Source: Alkanindiges illinoisensis (lineage in GTDB: Bacteria > Pseudomonadota > Gammaproteobacteria > Pseudomonadales > Moraxellaceae). Taken from it: a stretch of 64,000 nucleotides of DNA. Each line of letters begins with the position of its first letter. The stretch's first letter is position 1. The notes beneath the pieces were generated by a model. It saw nothing but the letters and a program-made list of their open reading frames with translations. It was not told the DNA's origin and ran no database searches. The position numbers and the translations under genes were made by a program. Where the stretch lies: positions 58,001-122,000 of the forward strand of contig NZ_SNTY01000076.1 in NCBI RefSeq assembly GCF_004377485.1. Direction: 5' to 3'. Shown here piece by piece: positions 1 to 8,606 of this stretch.

Positions 1-202
1 CCAGCTCGCTTTGGGTCGAACGCCAGCCAATTTGTGCAATATTGATTTTACCGCTCACGTTTTCCGGCAGTACGGGTTCCAGCAAGTCAGCCGTACTTAA
101 AAAAATCTTCTTGAGGGCCATCACCTGTGCAATATCCTTGGCACCCTGCCCCAGATCCAGCGTGGCAGTTTTTTGCAGATCGGTTAAATAGACATTAAGC
201 AT
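1..202 (-). CDS. Hypothetical protein, N-terminal part only
   Basis: An open frame starts at an ATG at 202 and runs leftward off the window, giving about 67 residues beginning MLNVYLTDLQKTATLDLG. There is no signal peptide and no membrane segment in the visible part. I do not recognise the family. It is divergent from the PLP enzyme that starts at 318, with about 115 bases between them that must hold both promoters. The coding call rests on a clean frame reaching the window edge and on codon use like its neighbours. Its function cannot be judged from this fragment. Confidence 0.6.
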   Translation of the reverse strand, partial: MLNVYLTDLQKTATLDLGQGAKDIAQVMALKKIFLSTADLLEPVLPENVSGKINIAQIGWRSTQSEL

Positions 203-317
203 GACAGGCCATCTTTTATGATAAAAATAGTCGCTATTGTAGCGAACATTACCAATAGATTTTAAACTTCCGCAAATATATTCATATTTTCCTGTTGCCT
301 TAATATGTTGTTTACTG

Positions 318-1211
318 ATGCTGATTGATGCGGCAAATAGTCCAAACCAGCGACTACCTTATGAATTTCCTAATAACATCAGCGTTTTTATCAAGCGTGA
401 AGATTTGCTGCATCCGCAGATTTCCGGCAACAAGTTTCGCAAGCTTAAATATAACCTGTATGCAGCCCGGCAGATGGGCTACAACACCTTGCTAACGTTT
501 GGCGGTGCCTATTCCAACCATATTGCAGCGGTGGCAGCGGCAGGTGATAAATTTGGTTTTAACACCATTGGTATTATTCGCGGTGAAGAACTGGTTGATA
601 AAATTAATGACAATCTAACGCTTAGGCTCGCCCAGCAACAGGGCATGCAGCTTGTGTTTGTTAGCCGTGCGGATTATCGCGGTAAAACCGAGCCTGATTT
701 TATTCAAAAACTGAATGACCAGTTTGGTGAATTTTATTTAGTACCGGAAGGTGGGACTAATCAGCTTGCTGTGCAAGGCTGTACGGAAATACTAACGGCA
801 CAAGACAAACAACAGTTTGATTATGTCTGCTGCGCGGTAGGTACAGGCGGCACCATTGCAGGGATTATTGAATCCAGTTCTGAGCAGCAAACCATTTTAG
901 GCTTTCCCGCCCTTAAAGGAGATTTCCTGCAGGCAGAAATCCAGCGATGGACGCATAAAACCAACTGGCGGCTTATCCCTGATTATCACGGTGGAGGTTA
1001 TGCCAAAACCACGTCTGCACTGTTGCAGTTTGTGCAGAATTTTAAAGCCCAGACCGGAATTGAAATTGAACCAGTTTATACCGGCAAAATGCTGTTTGGT
1101 TTATTTGATTTAATTCATAAACATTATTTTCCAGCAAATAGCCAGATTCTGGTAATTCATACTGGTGGCCTGCAAGGCAATTTAAGTACGCGCTTTATGA
1201 TGTCCAGATAA
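318..1211 (+). CDS. PLP-dependent D-cysteine desulfhydrase / ACC deaminase family protein
   Basis: This 297-residue cytoplasmic enzyme belongs to the fold-type II PLP family that includes D-cysteine desulfhydrase and 1-aminocyclopropane-1-carboxylate deaminase. The sequence ISGNKFRKLKYNL places the Schiff-base lysine at Lys39. TFGGAYSNH near residue 60 is the family substrate/PLP loop, and VGTGGTIAGI near residue 178 is the phosphate-binding glycine loop. The length is somewhat below the usual 325-340 residues, with a short N-terminus, but all core motifs are present. Likely activity is alpha,beta-elimination or deamination of a small D-amino acid. The exact substrate cannot be told from motifs. 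It stands alone, 80 bases before a flavoprotein gene on the same strand. Confidence 0.8.
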   Translation: MLIDAANSPNQRLPYEFPNNISVFIKREDLLHPQISGNKFRKLKYNLYAARQMGYNTLLTFGGAYSNHIAAVAAAGDKFGFNTIGIIRGEELVDKINDNLTLRLAQQQGMQLVFVSRADYRGKTEPDFIQKLNDQFGEFYLVPEGGTNQLAVQGCTEILTAQDKQQFDYVCCAVGTGGTIAGIIESSSEQQTILGFPALKGDFLQAEIQRWTHKTNWRLIPDYHGGGYAKTTSALLQFVQNFKAQTGIEIEPVYTGKMLFGLFDLIHKHYFPANSQILVIHTGGLQGNLSTRFMMSR

Positions 1212-1291
1212 AATCTTACCTCAAAAAAATTTGCGGTTTAACCGATAGCTTCTCGCTTATAATTCAGCTTTTATTTTGCTGTGAACATTCC

Positions 1292-2485
1292 GTGCTACAA
1301 ACTGATGTCATTATTATTGGTGCTGGTGCATCAGGCTTGATGTGTGCTGCGATTGCTGCCAAACGTGGCCGCCGCGTGCTGGTATTGGAACGCGCCAACA
1401 AGGTTGGTAAAAAAATCCTGATGTCTGGCGGTGGACGCTGTAATTTTACCAACCTGTATGTTGAGCCGGAAAACTATCTTTCGCACAATCCGCATTTTGT
1501 GATTTCTGCCCTAAGCCGCTACACCCAGTGGGATTTTCTGGGGCTGGTGGGTGACTATAAAATTCCCTATGAAGAACGTAAGCACGGCCAGTTGTTTTGC
1601 CTTAATAGCGCCAAGGATATCTTAAATATGCTACTGGCCGAATGTGACAAAACCGGCAAGGTGACCATTCAAACCAGCACAGAAATTGCCAGTGTTGAAA
1701 TGGATCCTGAGGGTCATTTTGTTCTGAATACCAATCAAGGCAACTATCGCTGTGAATCTTTGGTGGTGGCCAGCGGTGGCTTGTCCATTCCCACATTGGG
1801 TGGTTCCGGTTTTGGTTATGAGCTGGCACGGCAGTTTGGTCATCATGTATATCCTACCCGCGCCGGACTGGTTCCCTTTACGTTTTCCAATCAGTTTAAG
1901 GCCGTTACTGAGCGCCTGTCCGGCAATGCACTGGATGTGAGCTTAAGCAATCAAGACGCTGAATTCACTGAAGCCTTGCTGTTTACTCATCGCGGCTTAA
2001 GCGGCCCCAGTAGTCTGCAACTGTCCAATTACTGGCAGGTGGGTTCACCGATTTACATTAACTTCTTTCCTACCCTCAATATTGGCCAATGGCTGATTGA
2101 AAAAAAACAGTCTCAGCCTAAATCCCTGCTGCGCACCGTGCTTGGCGAAATCATGGCCAAAAGTATTGTGCTGGAACTCCAGCAACTGATCTGGCCACAG
2201 CACAGTGAAACGGCGCTGGGACAATTACCGGATGCGGTATTGCAGGAGATTGCCCGGCAACTACAGCATTTTGAGCAAAAACCTTCAGGCACTGAAGGCT
2301 ACCGTACGGCAGAAGTCACATTAGGTGGTGTGGATACCACCGAGCTATCGTCTAAAACCATGGAAAGCAAGAAGCAAAAAGGCCTTTATTTTATTGGTGA
2401 AGTTATGGATGTGACGGGACACTTAGGGGGTTTTAACTTTCAGTGGGCATGGGCATCCGGAGTGGCGGCAGGTCAGGTGGTGTAA
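1292..2485 (+). CDS. YhiN/HI0933-family FAD-dependent oxidoreductase
   Basis: A 397-residue flavoprotein of the HI0933/YhiN family. The N-terminal Rossmann motif is IIIGAGASGLMCA, followed by GKKILMSGGGRCNFTN, the family signature around residue 40. A second dinucleotide motif, VVASGGLSIPTLGGSG, lies near residue 160, and the C-terminal FAD contact is GEVMDVTGHLGGFNFQWAWA. The start is a GTG; the upstream GTG at 1281 is out of frame. The physiological substrate of this family is unknown to me. It probably shares a transcript or at least direction with the PLP enzyme upstream. It is followed by an AT-rich control region for the ammonium channel. Confidence 0.85.
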   Translation: MLQTDVIIIGAGASGLMCAAIAAKRGRRVLVLERANKVGKKILMSGGGRCNFTNLYVEPENYLSHNPHFVISALSRYTQWDFLGLVGDYKIPYEERKHGQLFCLNSAKDILNMLLAECDKTGKVTIQTSTEIASVEMDPEGHFVLNTNQGNYRCESLVVASGGLSIPTLGGSGFGYELARQFGHHVYPTRAGLVPFTFSNQFKAVTERLSGNALDVSLSNQDAEFTEALLFTHRGLSGPSSLQLSNYWQVGSPIYINFFPTLNIGQWLIEKKQSQPKSLLRTVLGEIMAKSIVLELQQLIWPQHSETALGQLPDAVLQEIARQLQHFEQKPSGTEGYRTAEVTLGGVDTTELSSKTMESKKQKGLYFIGEVMDVTGHLGGFNFQWAWASGVAAGQVV

Positions 2486-2738
2486 ACTGCACAGGGCTAT
2501 GGCTAAAAACTTTTTATTGCTTTTCATTTTCAGGTGTGGATTCATGATCAACACGTAATGCTGCCTTTTCCTAAATCTTATTGTGAACCATAGTTGTTAT
2601 TACAGAGAAGCTTATTTGCATTTTAAACCAAGCCGATAAAACACATGGTTTCCCTTCATATTCACATGGCTTATTCACTTTTAAAAATTTAGTGTTCAAA
2701 AATGAAGCAAATCTGATCCATTATCGTCCATTCAATCC

Positions 2739-2785
2739 TGCACCACTTTGGTATTTTTTGCACTAATCCAGCCATTTTTTGCACC
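2739..2785 (+). promoter_or_regulatory. Candidate NtrC enhancer sites
   Basis: TGCACCACTTTGGTATT at 2739-2755 matches the NtrC consensus TGCACC-N4-TGGTGCA in the whole left half and in TGGT of the right half. Two further half-sites follow: TTGCACTA at about 2758-2765 and TTGCACCA at about 2779-2786. The cluster lies roughly 110-155 bases before the candidate sigma-54 promoter, a normal enhancer distance. Binding by NtrC is inferred. Confidence 0.6.
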
Positions 2786-2892
2786 AAAAAAAGAATGGCT
2801 CCAGAAAAGTTCAAATTTCCATAGCTATAAAATTCTTCAATTTTTAAAATTTATTATTTAAATATCAATGTACTAAAAACTAAATAAATTTT

Positions 2893-2908
2893 TGGCATTA
2901 CAATTGAA
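2893..2908 (+). promoter_or_regulatory. Candidate sigma-54 promoter for amtB
   Basis: TGGCAT-TACAA-TTGAA matches the -24/-12 consensus TGGCAC-N5-TTGCA with the correct spacing. The -24 GG is intact, but the -12 GC reads GA. A transcript would begin near 2920, about 50 bases before the amtB ATG. Nitrogen-limited expression is the known pattern for this gene family. Confidence 0.5.
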
Positions 2909-2969
2909 AGACATTACCCAGTATTGATCAATCAGCTCCTTTCAAAATCGTTTTGGAACAGGTTCAACT

Positions 2970-4157
2970 ATGACCAGCAATGACGTTTTATTTCTTCTTC
3001 TGGGCGCCATTTTGGTGCTGGCCATGCATGCCGGGTTCGCATTTTTAGAGGTTGGTACAGTCAGGACAAAAAATCAGGTGAATGCTTTAAGCAAAATCCT
3101 GACTGACTTTGCTGTTTCCACCATTGCCTATTTTTTCATTGGTTATTATGTGGCCTATGGTACGCATTTTATGCATGCCGATACTGCCATTACTACCGAG
3201 CACGGCTATAACCTGATCAGGTTTTTCTTCCTGCTCACCTTTGCGGCTGCCATACCTGCCATTATTTCTGGCGGGATTGCCGAGCGTGCCAAGTTTCGTC
3301 CACAAACCATTGCCACCTTTACACTGGTTGCGCTGGTTTACCCTTTCTTTGAAGGTATTGCTTGGAACAATCATTTTGGTATTCAGGATTGGCTGCTACG
3401 TACCTTTAGTGCCAATTTCCATGACTTTGCCGGTTCGGTGGTGGTGCATGCCATGGGTGGCTGGATTGCCCTGCCTGCAATCATTCTGCTGGGCGCGCGT
3501 CAGGGTCGTTATGGCAAGGGTGGAAAAATCTCGGCGCATCCGCCTTCCTCCATTCCTTTTCTGGCACTGGGCGCATGGATTTTAATTGTGGGCTGGTTTG
3601 GCTTTAATGTGATGAGTGCCCAGAAAATCGAAGGGATTTCAGGGCTGGTGGCAGTGAATTCACTGATGGCTATGGTCGGTGGCACACTCATGGCCAATAC
3701 ACTGGGCAAAAATGACCCCGGCTTCTTGCACAACGGGCCATTGGCAGGATTAGTAGCCATTTGTGCCGGTTCTGATGTCGTACATCCACTAGGCGCACTG
3801 TTTATTGGCGGTGTGGCTGGTGGTTTGTTTGTCTGGCTATTTACTTTTACCCAGAACCGCCTGCGTGTTGATGATGTGCTGGGGGTCTGGCCGCTCCATG
3901 GCGTATGTGGTGCGTTTGGCGGGCTGGCAGCAGGCATTTTTGGCTTGCAGGCATTGGGCGGTCTGGGCGGTGTTTCCTTTATGTCCCAACTGATTGGCAC
4001 CAGTTTGGGCATTAGCATTGCGCTGGCTGGCGGCTTTGTGGTTTATGGTATTTTAAAGGCCACCATTGGCATTCGCCTGACCCCGGAAGAAGAATACAAC
4101 GGTGCCGATTTAAGTATTCACCGCGTATCCTCCACTTACGACCAAAACCTGTTTTAA
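2970..4157 (+). CDS. amtB: Ammonium transporter, Amt family
   Basis: A 395-residue inner-membrane ammonium channel with about 11 membrane helices. The twin pore histidines are visible as VVVHAMGG (His160) and WPLHGVCGAFGG (His310). GGIAERAKF near residue 101 and the cytoplasmic tail ending GADLSIHRVSS are Amt family signatures; the tail is a known contact for PII-type regulators. The protein conducts ammonia or ammonium under nitrogen limitation. The ATG is preceded by only a weak purine stretch. Unusually, no glnK (PII) gene lies beside it: upstream is the flavoprotein and downstream a DUF421 gene. A strong terminator follows at 4191. Control by NtrC and sigma-54 is suggested by the upstream sites. 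Confidence 0.93.
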   Translation: MTSNDVLFLLLGAILVLAMHAGFAFLEVGTVRTKNQVNALSKILTDFAVSTIAYFFIGYYVAYGTHFMHADTAITTEHGYNLIRFFFLLTFAAAIPAIISGGIAERAKFRPQTIATFTLVALVYPFFEGIAWNNHFGIQDWLLRTFSANFHDFAGSVVVHAMGGWIALPAIILLGARQGRYGKGGKISAHPPSSIPFLALGAWILIVGWFGFNVMSAQKIEGISGLVAVNSLMAMVGGTLMANTLGKNDPGFLHNGPLAGLVAICAGSDVVHPLGALFIGGVAGGLFVWLFTFTQNRLRVDDVLGVWPLHGVCGAFGGLAAGIFGLQALGGLGGVSFMSQLIGTSLGISIALAGGFVVYGILKATIGIRLTPEEEYNGADLSIHRVSSTYDQNLF

Positions 4158-4190
4158 GGTCTTAACCAGCCTTAAGTCACGTATGAACCA

Positions 4191-4235
4191 AAGCCATGCA
4201 GTTCATGTTTTGAATCATGGTCGCATGGCTTTTTT
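4191..4235 (+). terminator. Intrinsic terminator after amtB
   Basis: AAGCCATGC (4191-4199) pairs with GCATGGCTT (4223-4231) across a 23-base loop and is followed by a T run to 4235. It lies 34 bases after the amtB stop. Confidence 0.8.
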
Positions 4236-4401
4236 ATGCTTAGTCTTAGGCTAAATATCTTACTTTAACTAACTGGCTTAAAGAATTTTGAGATCAACTT
4301 ATTATTGATCAAACTGTTACGTGATGCCAACCAATTCACTTCATTCCCTGAATAATGCTTCAGCCATAATTAATACCATCACAATAACTCGCATAATCAT
4401 C

Positions 4402-4923
4402 ATGGAATGGAATAGCATTTTTTCATTTGACATACCCGTGCTGGAAATGTTTATTCGTGGCACAGTCATGTACTTGGCTTTAATCATCCTGATGCGGGTC
4501 ATTTTAAAGCGGCAGGCTGGCGGTATGGAAACTGGCGATTTGCTGCTGGTGATTCTGCTGGCTGATGCCTCACAAAATGGCATGGCAGGCGATTATAAAA
4601 CCATACCGGATGGCCTGATTTTAGTCGCCACCTTAATGTTCTGGAACTTTTTTCTGGATTGGCTTAGCTATCGTTTTGCATGGTTTGAACAGCTGTTAAA
4701 TGCACCACCCGTGCTGCTCATCCGGCATGGCAAAATGATACACCGCAATATGCGCAAGGAATTCCTGACTCAGGCCGAGCTGCTTAGCCAGCTGCGTGAG
4801 CAAGGTATTGATGATGTTAAAAAAGTCAAAAAGGCCTATATTGAAAGTGACGGCAAACTTAGCGTCATTGCCTATGAGCAGCGCACCAGACAACAGGGCA
4901 AACTCCATGATAAACAACTTTAA
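4402..4923 (+). CDS. DUF421 (YetF/YcaP-like) membrane protein
   Basis: A protein of about 173 residues with two or three N-terminal membrane helices and a small cytoplasmic C-terminal domain. RGTVMYLALIILMRVILKR followed by GDLLLVILLADASQNGMAG is the typical DUF421 membrane part, and LLIRHGKMIHRNMRKE with LLSQLREQGI is the start of the conserved soluble domain. The frame is open back to a GTG/ATG at 4321-4324, which would add 27 residues. The family normally begins at the equivalent of MEWNSIFSF, so the ATG at 4402 is preferred, although neither start has a clear ribosome site. Function of the family is unknown. It is convergent with the gene ending at 4977. Confidence 0.8.
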   Translation: MEWNSIFSFDIPVLEMFIRGTVMYLALIILMRVILKRQAGGMETGDLLLVILLADASQNGMAGDYKTIPDGLILVATLMFWNFFLDWLSYRFAWFEQLLNAPPVLLIRHGKMIHRNMRKEFLTQAELLSQLREQGIDDVKKVKKAYIESDGKLSVIAYEQRTRQQGKLHDKQL

Positions 4924-4976
4924 GCCCTTAATAGAACCCGACAATTAAGCCGGGATGGTATACATTGCGCTATTGC

Positions 4977-5339
4977 TTATTCAATGCTACGTCGTTCATT
5001 AAATGCCAAAAAGCCCTTAACCATGCGGTAGATGTACCACAGAGTTAATGCAAATAAAATGACATAGCCAATCAGGATAAAACGGGTAATGGTACCAATC
5101 AGGCCAATAAACAAGACACACCAGAAGGTCTTGATCTGCCAATCAAAATGACTTTGCAGCCAAGTACCACGCACGTCATCCCGTTTGACGTAATTCATGA
5201 CAATCGCAATAATGGCTGTAATCCCTGAAAACAGGCCTAGCGCATACAGAATATAAATAATCAGGGTAAGCTGGCGGTTACTCTCAAGGTTTTGCAGATT
5301 GTGAGAATACTGCGTATTCAATGGGTCATAATTATTCAT
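4977..5339 (-). CDS. DUF4870-like small membrane protein
   Basis: A 120-residue protein with three predicted membrane helices (about residues 25-48, 72-88 and 90-108). The motif HFDWQIKTFW between helices one and two is typical of DUF4870/Tic20-like small membrane proteins. The ATG at 5339 is preferred over the in-frame TTG at 5345 because AAGGA lies nine bases upstream of it. It is 42 bases downstream of the YARHG gene on the same strand, so the two may be co-transcribed. The function is unknown. Confidence 0.7.
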   Translation of the reverse strand: MNNYDPLNTQYSHNLQNLESNRQLTLIIYILYALGLFSGITAIIAIVMNYVKRDDVRGTWLQSHFDWQIKTFWCVLFIGLIGTITRFILIGYVILFALTLWYIYRMVKGFLAFNERRSIE

Positions 5340-5381
5340 AATCAATTTTCCTTTTTAAATGGCTGATGGACAATTAAAAGA

Positions 5382-6146
5382 TTAGCGTCCCCAGTCAAGT
5401 TCCACGTTCTCAGCATAGGGTTCCATGAGCTTGATGCGCTTGATATTCTCGCGTTCAATTTTGCTAAGTTGCTGTTCAACATTCAAACTGCACGGGATAT
5501 ACCAGTCCTTGTCACTAAACAGGCTGGCAATGACTTTATTGCTAAACGAGTAATTGTGGCGGGCATAGATTTCATTACGCATGTATTGCAGCTCCTGTCT
5601 GCTAATCTGCAAATCGCTGTCTTTCAGCAGGCGCTGGGAGGCTTCTGGAAATTCGCCAACATTCATTTGATAACGGCACTGCTGCGGTGCCAGTTCAAAA
5701 AATTTGGGTTGAATGCCTGCCTTGTTGGCTTGCCATGACCCTTCAATAGACTTTGGTTTGCTTAAATCCAGATGCAGTTCAAACACACCAGCGCTTTCAG
5801 GCTTACCTGTTTCACGCGCAATAATCTTGTATTTGTTGTTCTGTTTATTGTTACCTTCAGGTTGTATTGTCCCTACAAAACCTTGCTTATTAGCGCCAAC
5901 AATACTGTAACCCCTCACTTGCCCCTGCTGGATACTTTCAATAAAAAACCCAATACGACGTGTATCAAAACTACCCGACCAGCTACTAACGAATCGACTT
6001 AAAGCAGTCTGCTTTGATGGACTCTGGTTCAAACCTGTGGTGCTTGCTGCATAAAGCGGACTGGCAAACAGGCCAAGCAGCATCAGGCTAAGGCTATAAA
6101 CTCTATTGTTATAGCAATTGTGATTGGCCTTGTTGTGGTTTTTCAT
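5382..6146 (-). CDS. Exported YARHG-domain protein
   Basis: A 254-residue protein with an N-terminal signal peptide (hydrophobic YSLSLMLLGLFASPLYAAS, cleavage likely after AYA-like LYA). The C-terminal 80 residues contain ELQYMRNEIYARHNYSF, which is the YARHG motif with YARHN here, followed by DWYIPC. The domain is an extracytoplasmic module of unknown role found in secreted and lipid-linked proteins. The middle of the protein is a beta-rich region without recognisable motifs. The protein is probably periplasmic or surface-exposed. It is divergent from the DUF2306 gene at 6239. Confidence 0.75.
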   Translation of the reverse strand: MKNHNKANHNCYNNRVYSLSLMLLGLFASPLYAASTTGLNQSPSKQTALSRFVSSWSGSFDTRRIGFFIESIQQGQVRGYSIVGANKQGFVGTIQPEGNNKQNNKYKIIARETGKPESAGVFELHLDLSKPKSIEGSWQANKAGIQPKFFELAPQQCRYQMNVGEFPEASQRLLKDSDLQISRQELQYMRNEIYARHNYSFSNKVIASLFSDKDWYIPCSLNVEQQLSKIERENIKRIKLMEPYAENVELDWGR

Positions 6147-6238
6147 ACTTCAATTCTCATATTAATTTTCTGCTTTAGGCTTTACAAATCAGGGGGCTTG
6201 TTCAAAATAAAAACATTTCATTCTTGTTCAATTCTTAA

Positions 6239-6892
6239 ATGACCCACCTAAAAACACATTACAACATCATGCTATTTGTTCTGTTGGGCATTTTTATCTG
6301 GCTTTGCGTGCTGATGGTTAAAATTTGCCTCAGCTATTTTCCTTGGTCGGATACACAAGGTTTTTTGGTATTAAAACAGGATGTGGTGCATTTTTTGCCG
6401 TGGCAATGGGCATTCAAAATTCATGTTGCTTGTAGCAGTTTAATTTTACTGGCGGGTTTTACCCAGTTCTGGCCTGCTTTTAGGCAACGTTTTCCATTAT
6501 GGCACCGACGCTTGGGCTGGCTGTATATTATTGCAGTACTTGGCTTTGCAGCCCCCAGTGGTCTGGTCATGGCTGTTTACGCGGCTGGCGGGTTAGCAAC
6601 ACAGGTATGCTTTGTTATTCTGGGAATTTTGTGGATTGGCAGCACGGTATTGGCGTTAAAATATGCCATCCAGAAGCGCTGGTACAAGCACCGTAACTGG
6701 ATGATCCGCAGCTTTGCATTGTCGTTATCTGCCTTGAGCCTGCGTTCATGGAAATTACTGCTGTATCAACTAACACCTTATATTGATGGCCTAAGCCCAA
6801 AGCTGATCTATCAACTGGAAGCCTGGCTGGGCTGGGTAATCAATTTACTGATTGCCCAACTCATCATTTACTGGATTAGCCATAAAAAATAA
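6239..6892 (+). CDS. DUF2306 membrane protein
   Basis: A 217-residue integral membrane protein with six or seven hydrophobic segments. WAFKIHVACSSLILLAGFTQF, FPLWHRRLGWLYI and WYKHRNWMIRSFALS are the three conserved histidine/arginine-containing stretches of the DUF2306 family. The paired histidines on the membrane faces resemble haem-ligand spacing in cytochrome-b-like proteins, but that is only a suggestion. There is no operon partner: the gene is divergent from the YARHG gene and ends at a bidirectional terminator. Confidence 0.75.
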   Translation: MTHLKTHYNIMLFVLLGIFIWLCVLMVKICLSYFPWSDTQGFLVLKQDVVHFLPWQWAFKIHVACSSLILLAGFTQFWPAFRQRFPLWHRRLGWLYIIAVLGFAAPSGLVMAVYAAGGLATQVCFVILGILWIGSTVLALKYAIQKRWYKHRNWMIRSFALSLSALSLRSWKLLLYQLTPYIDGLSPKLIYQLEAWLGWVINLLIAQLIIYWISHKK

Positions 6893-6904
6893 TCTGTCCT
6901 GCAT

Positions 6905-6935
6905 AAAAAAACCGCTAATTTCTCAGCGGTTTTTT
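6905..6935. terminator. Bidirectional intrinsic terminator
   Basis: AAAAAACCGCT and AGCGGTTTTTT form an 11-bp perfect inverted repeat with an 8-base loop, giving A/T tails in both directions. It sits between the convergent DUF2306 gene and the MscS-related gene. Confidence 0.9.
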
Positions 6936-6953
6936 AGTGATTGCTATTAAAGC

Positions 6954-8606
6954 TTAACGCAGGGGATTGATGGGAGCATCCGGGTCATCCGGTAGAATCA
7001 GCTCATTATCCGTACTGGTTGCTGGTGGTGTCGTTTCCGAAGGACTAATGATTGGAGACGCTGTAGAAGAACCAACAGGCGAACCCAGACCAGTAGCCAA
7101 AGGCACTTCCATATCTGCATTACTCATGCCTGATGCAGTTGGTGGCGAAGGCTTTTTGGCCTCTTCTTTTGCCTTGTTCAGCATGTCATCAAGCAGGCGT
7201 TGCGCAGGTTCGCGGCCACCCAGACCAAAGGCCAGTGCAAAGGCAACTGCAACAGCACCCAGCGTCAGACCAAAGGCCAGATTAACAATGGAATCGGCAA
7301 TGCCCATGGCGCGCAGGCCCATCGCCAGCACCAGACCAATAATCAGCACACGTACCACGTTGGCCAGCCACAATGAATAGTTGTAACGGCCACGCTGTAC
7401 AATATCGCCAATCAGGTTGGCCAGCCAGAAGCCAATGATAAAAATGGCAACGCCCAGCAAGATGTTGGCACCAAAGGCAATGAAGGTTGTAATCAGGTTG
7501 CTGACCTGGTCAAAGCCCAGACGGTTTGCCGCTTCAGCCACTGCAAACAGCATGGCAAAAAATACCAGCAGCTTGCCAATAATGGCCGACAGATTGGTGC
7601 TGCCCAAAAAGCGCTGCATGTCCAGCTTGGCAGGCAAGCGATCGAGTTCGGTACCTGCCATCAGGTTAACCAGAATACCAGCCACAAACTTGGCGACCAC
7701 ATAAGTGATAATCAGGATCAATGCCGCCGCAATAATATTGGGAATGGCATACATGATCTGATCCAGCATGCGGATGGCAGGCTGCGAAATTGCCTCAATA
7801 TGTAAGGCATCCAGTGCAGCAATCAGGGTTGGAATCAGGATCAGGACAAATACAATCGAACCGGCAATATTGGGAATGCTGGTGGTATTTTTAACGCCAA
7901 CATGCGAAGCAGCAGATTGCAGGTTCAGACTAGAAACCAGACCGACCACAATGTTGCGCACAATTTTGGCCACAAAGTAACCTACAAAACCAATCACCAG
8001 TGCGGCAAACAGGTTCGGCAGGAACAACAGTAAATCATTTACCATGTTCTGTACCGGCAGCAACAGGCCATTTAAGCCCAGTGCAGACAGCACCATCGGA
8101 ACAAACAGCAACAGGATTAACCAGTAAATAATCTGGCCAATATTATTGCTTAAGGGTTGTACGCCAACATCTGCACTCAAGCGCTCATCCAGTGTGGTGC
8201 GCGCCAGTAACCGGGTAATTCCGGCACGTGCCAGCGTTGCCAGCACCCAGCCCAGTACAGCCAGCACCAGTGCAGACAATACACGCGGAACAAATAGCAG
8301 TACTTCATTCACCATATTGGAAAATGGCGCTGATACGGCATGCAGATTTAACAGGTTAAAACTGGCAATTACCGCAATAATTAAAATAAACCAGAACACC
8401 ACGCGCCCGGCAATATGTTCAATATCGGTATGGTGCCCTGTAGAGCTGTTGACATGTCGATTGACATTGAGTTTTGAAAGTAACTTACGTACACCTGCGC
8501 CAGCTAGCAGTGCAATAACCCAGCCGACGAGCAGCAAGGCAATAGCACCGAGAATAGGTTCTAGCTGAACACCATATGTATGCTGGAAGTTCTGGAATTT
8601 ATCCAT
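6954..8606 (-). CDS. MscS-related membrane protein with five TM-helix repeats
   Basis: About 550 residues, almost entirely membrane-spanning. Five related modules can be read, each a hydrophobic helix pair with the pattern xxNxLxALVIxxxGxxxAxxxxxxxxxLL. They begin near LEPILGAIALLLVGW, VLSALVLAVLGWVLA, LFAALVIGFVGYFVA, IIAAALILIITYVVA and ANILLGVAIFIIGFWLA. They match the conserved TM-helix repeat of CmpX-like proteins. After them VAVAFALAFGLGGREPA resembles the pore helix of MscS, but the MscS beta domain is absent and a Pro/Ser/Thr-rich tail follows. The ATG at 8606 is chosen because AAGGGG lies six bases upstream; in-frame ATGs at 8624 and 8633 lack such a site. A role in osmotic or membrane-stress response is inferred. 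Confidence 0.75.
   Translation of the reverse strand: MDKFQNFQHTYGVQLEPILGAIALLLVGWVIALLAGAGVRKLLSKLNVNRHVNSSTGHHTDIEHIAGRVVFWFILIIAVIASFNLLNLHAVSAPFSNMVNEVLLFVPRVLSALVLAVLGWVLATLARAGITRLLARTTLDERLSADVGVQPLSNNIGQIIYWLILLLFVPMVLSALGLNGLLLPVQNMVNDLLLFLPNLFAALVIGFVGYFVAKIVRNIVVGLVSSLNLQSAASHVGVKNTTSIPNIAGSIVFVLILIPTLIAALDALHIEAISQPAIRMLDQIMYAIPNIIAAALILIITYVVAKFVAGILVNLMAGTELDRLPAKLDMQRFLGSTNLSAIIGKLLVFFAMLFAVAEAANRLGFDQVSNLITTFIAFGANILLGVAIFIIGFWLANLIGDIVQRGRYNYSLWLANVVRVLIIGLVLAMGLRAMGIADSIVNLAFGLTLGAVAVAFALAFGLGGREPAQRLLDDMLNKAKEEAKKPSPPTASGMSNADMEVPLATGLGSPVGSSTASPIISPSETTPPATSTDNELILPDDPDAPINPLR

Larger units (their letters stand above)
2486..2969 (+). other. Non-coding control region upstream of the ammonium channel gene
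   Basis: These 484 bases are clearly AT-rich and hold no convincing gene. They contain a cluster of GCAC-type NtrC half-sites around 2739-2785 and a near-consensus sigma-54 promoter at 2893-2908, both listed separately. Nothing else could be identified in the first 250 bases. Confidence 0.6.

Noticed and set aside
3509..4018. Long minus-strand open frame inside amtB
   Set aside because: It is antisense to a clear ammonium channel, is proline/serine-rich and has no recognisable domain; a shadow frame.
8146..8568. Plus-strand open frame inside the MscS-related gene
   Set aside because: Composition is that of the complement of membrane-helix codons, with no motif of its own; a shadow frame.
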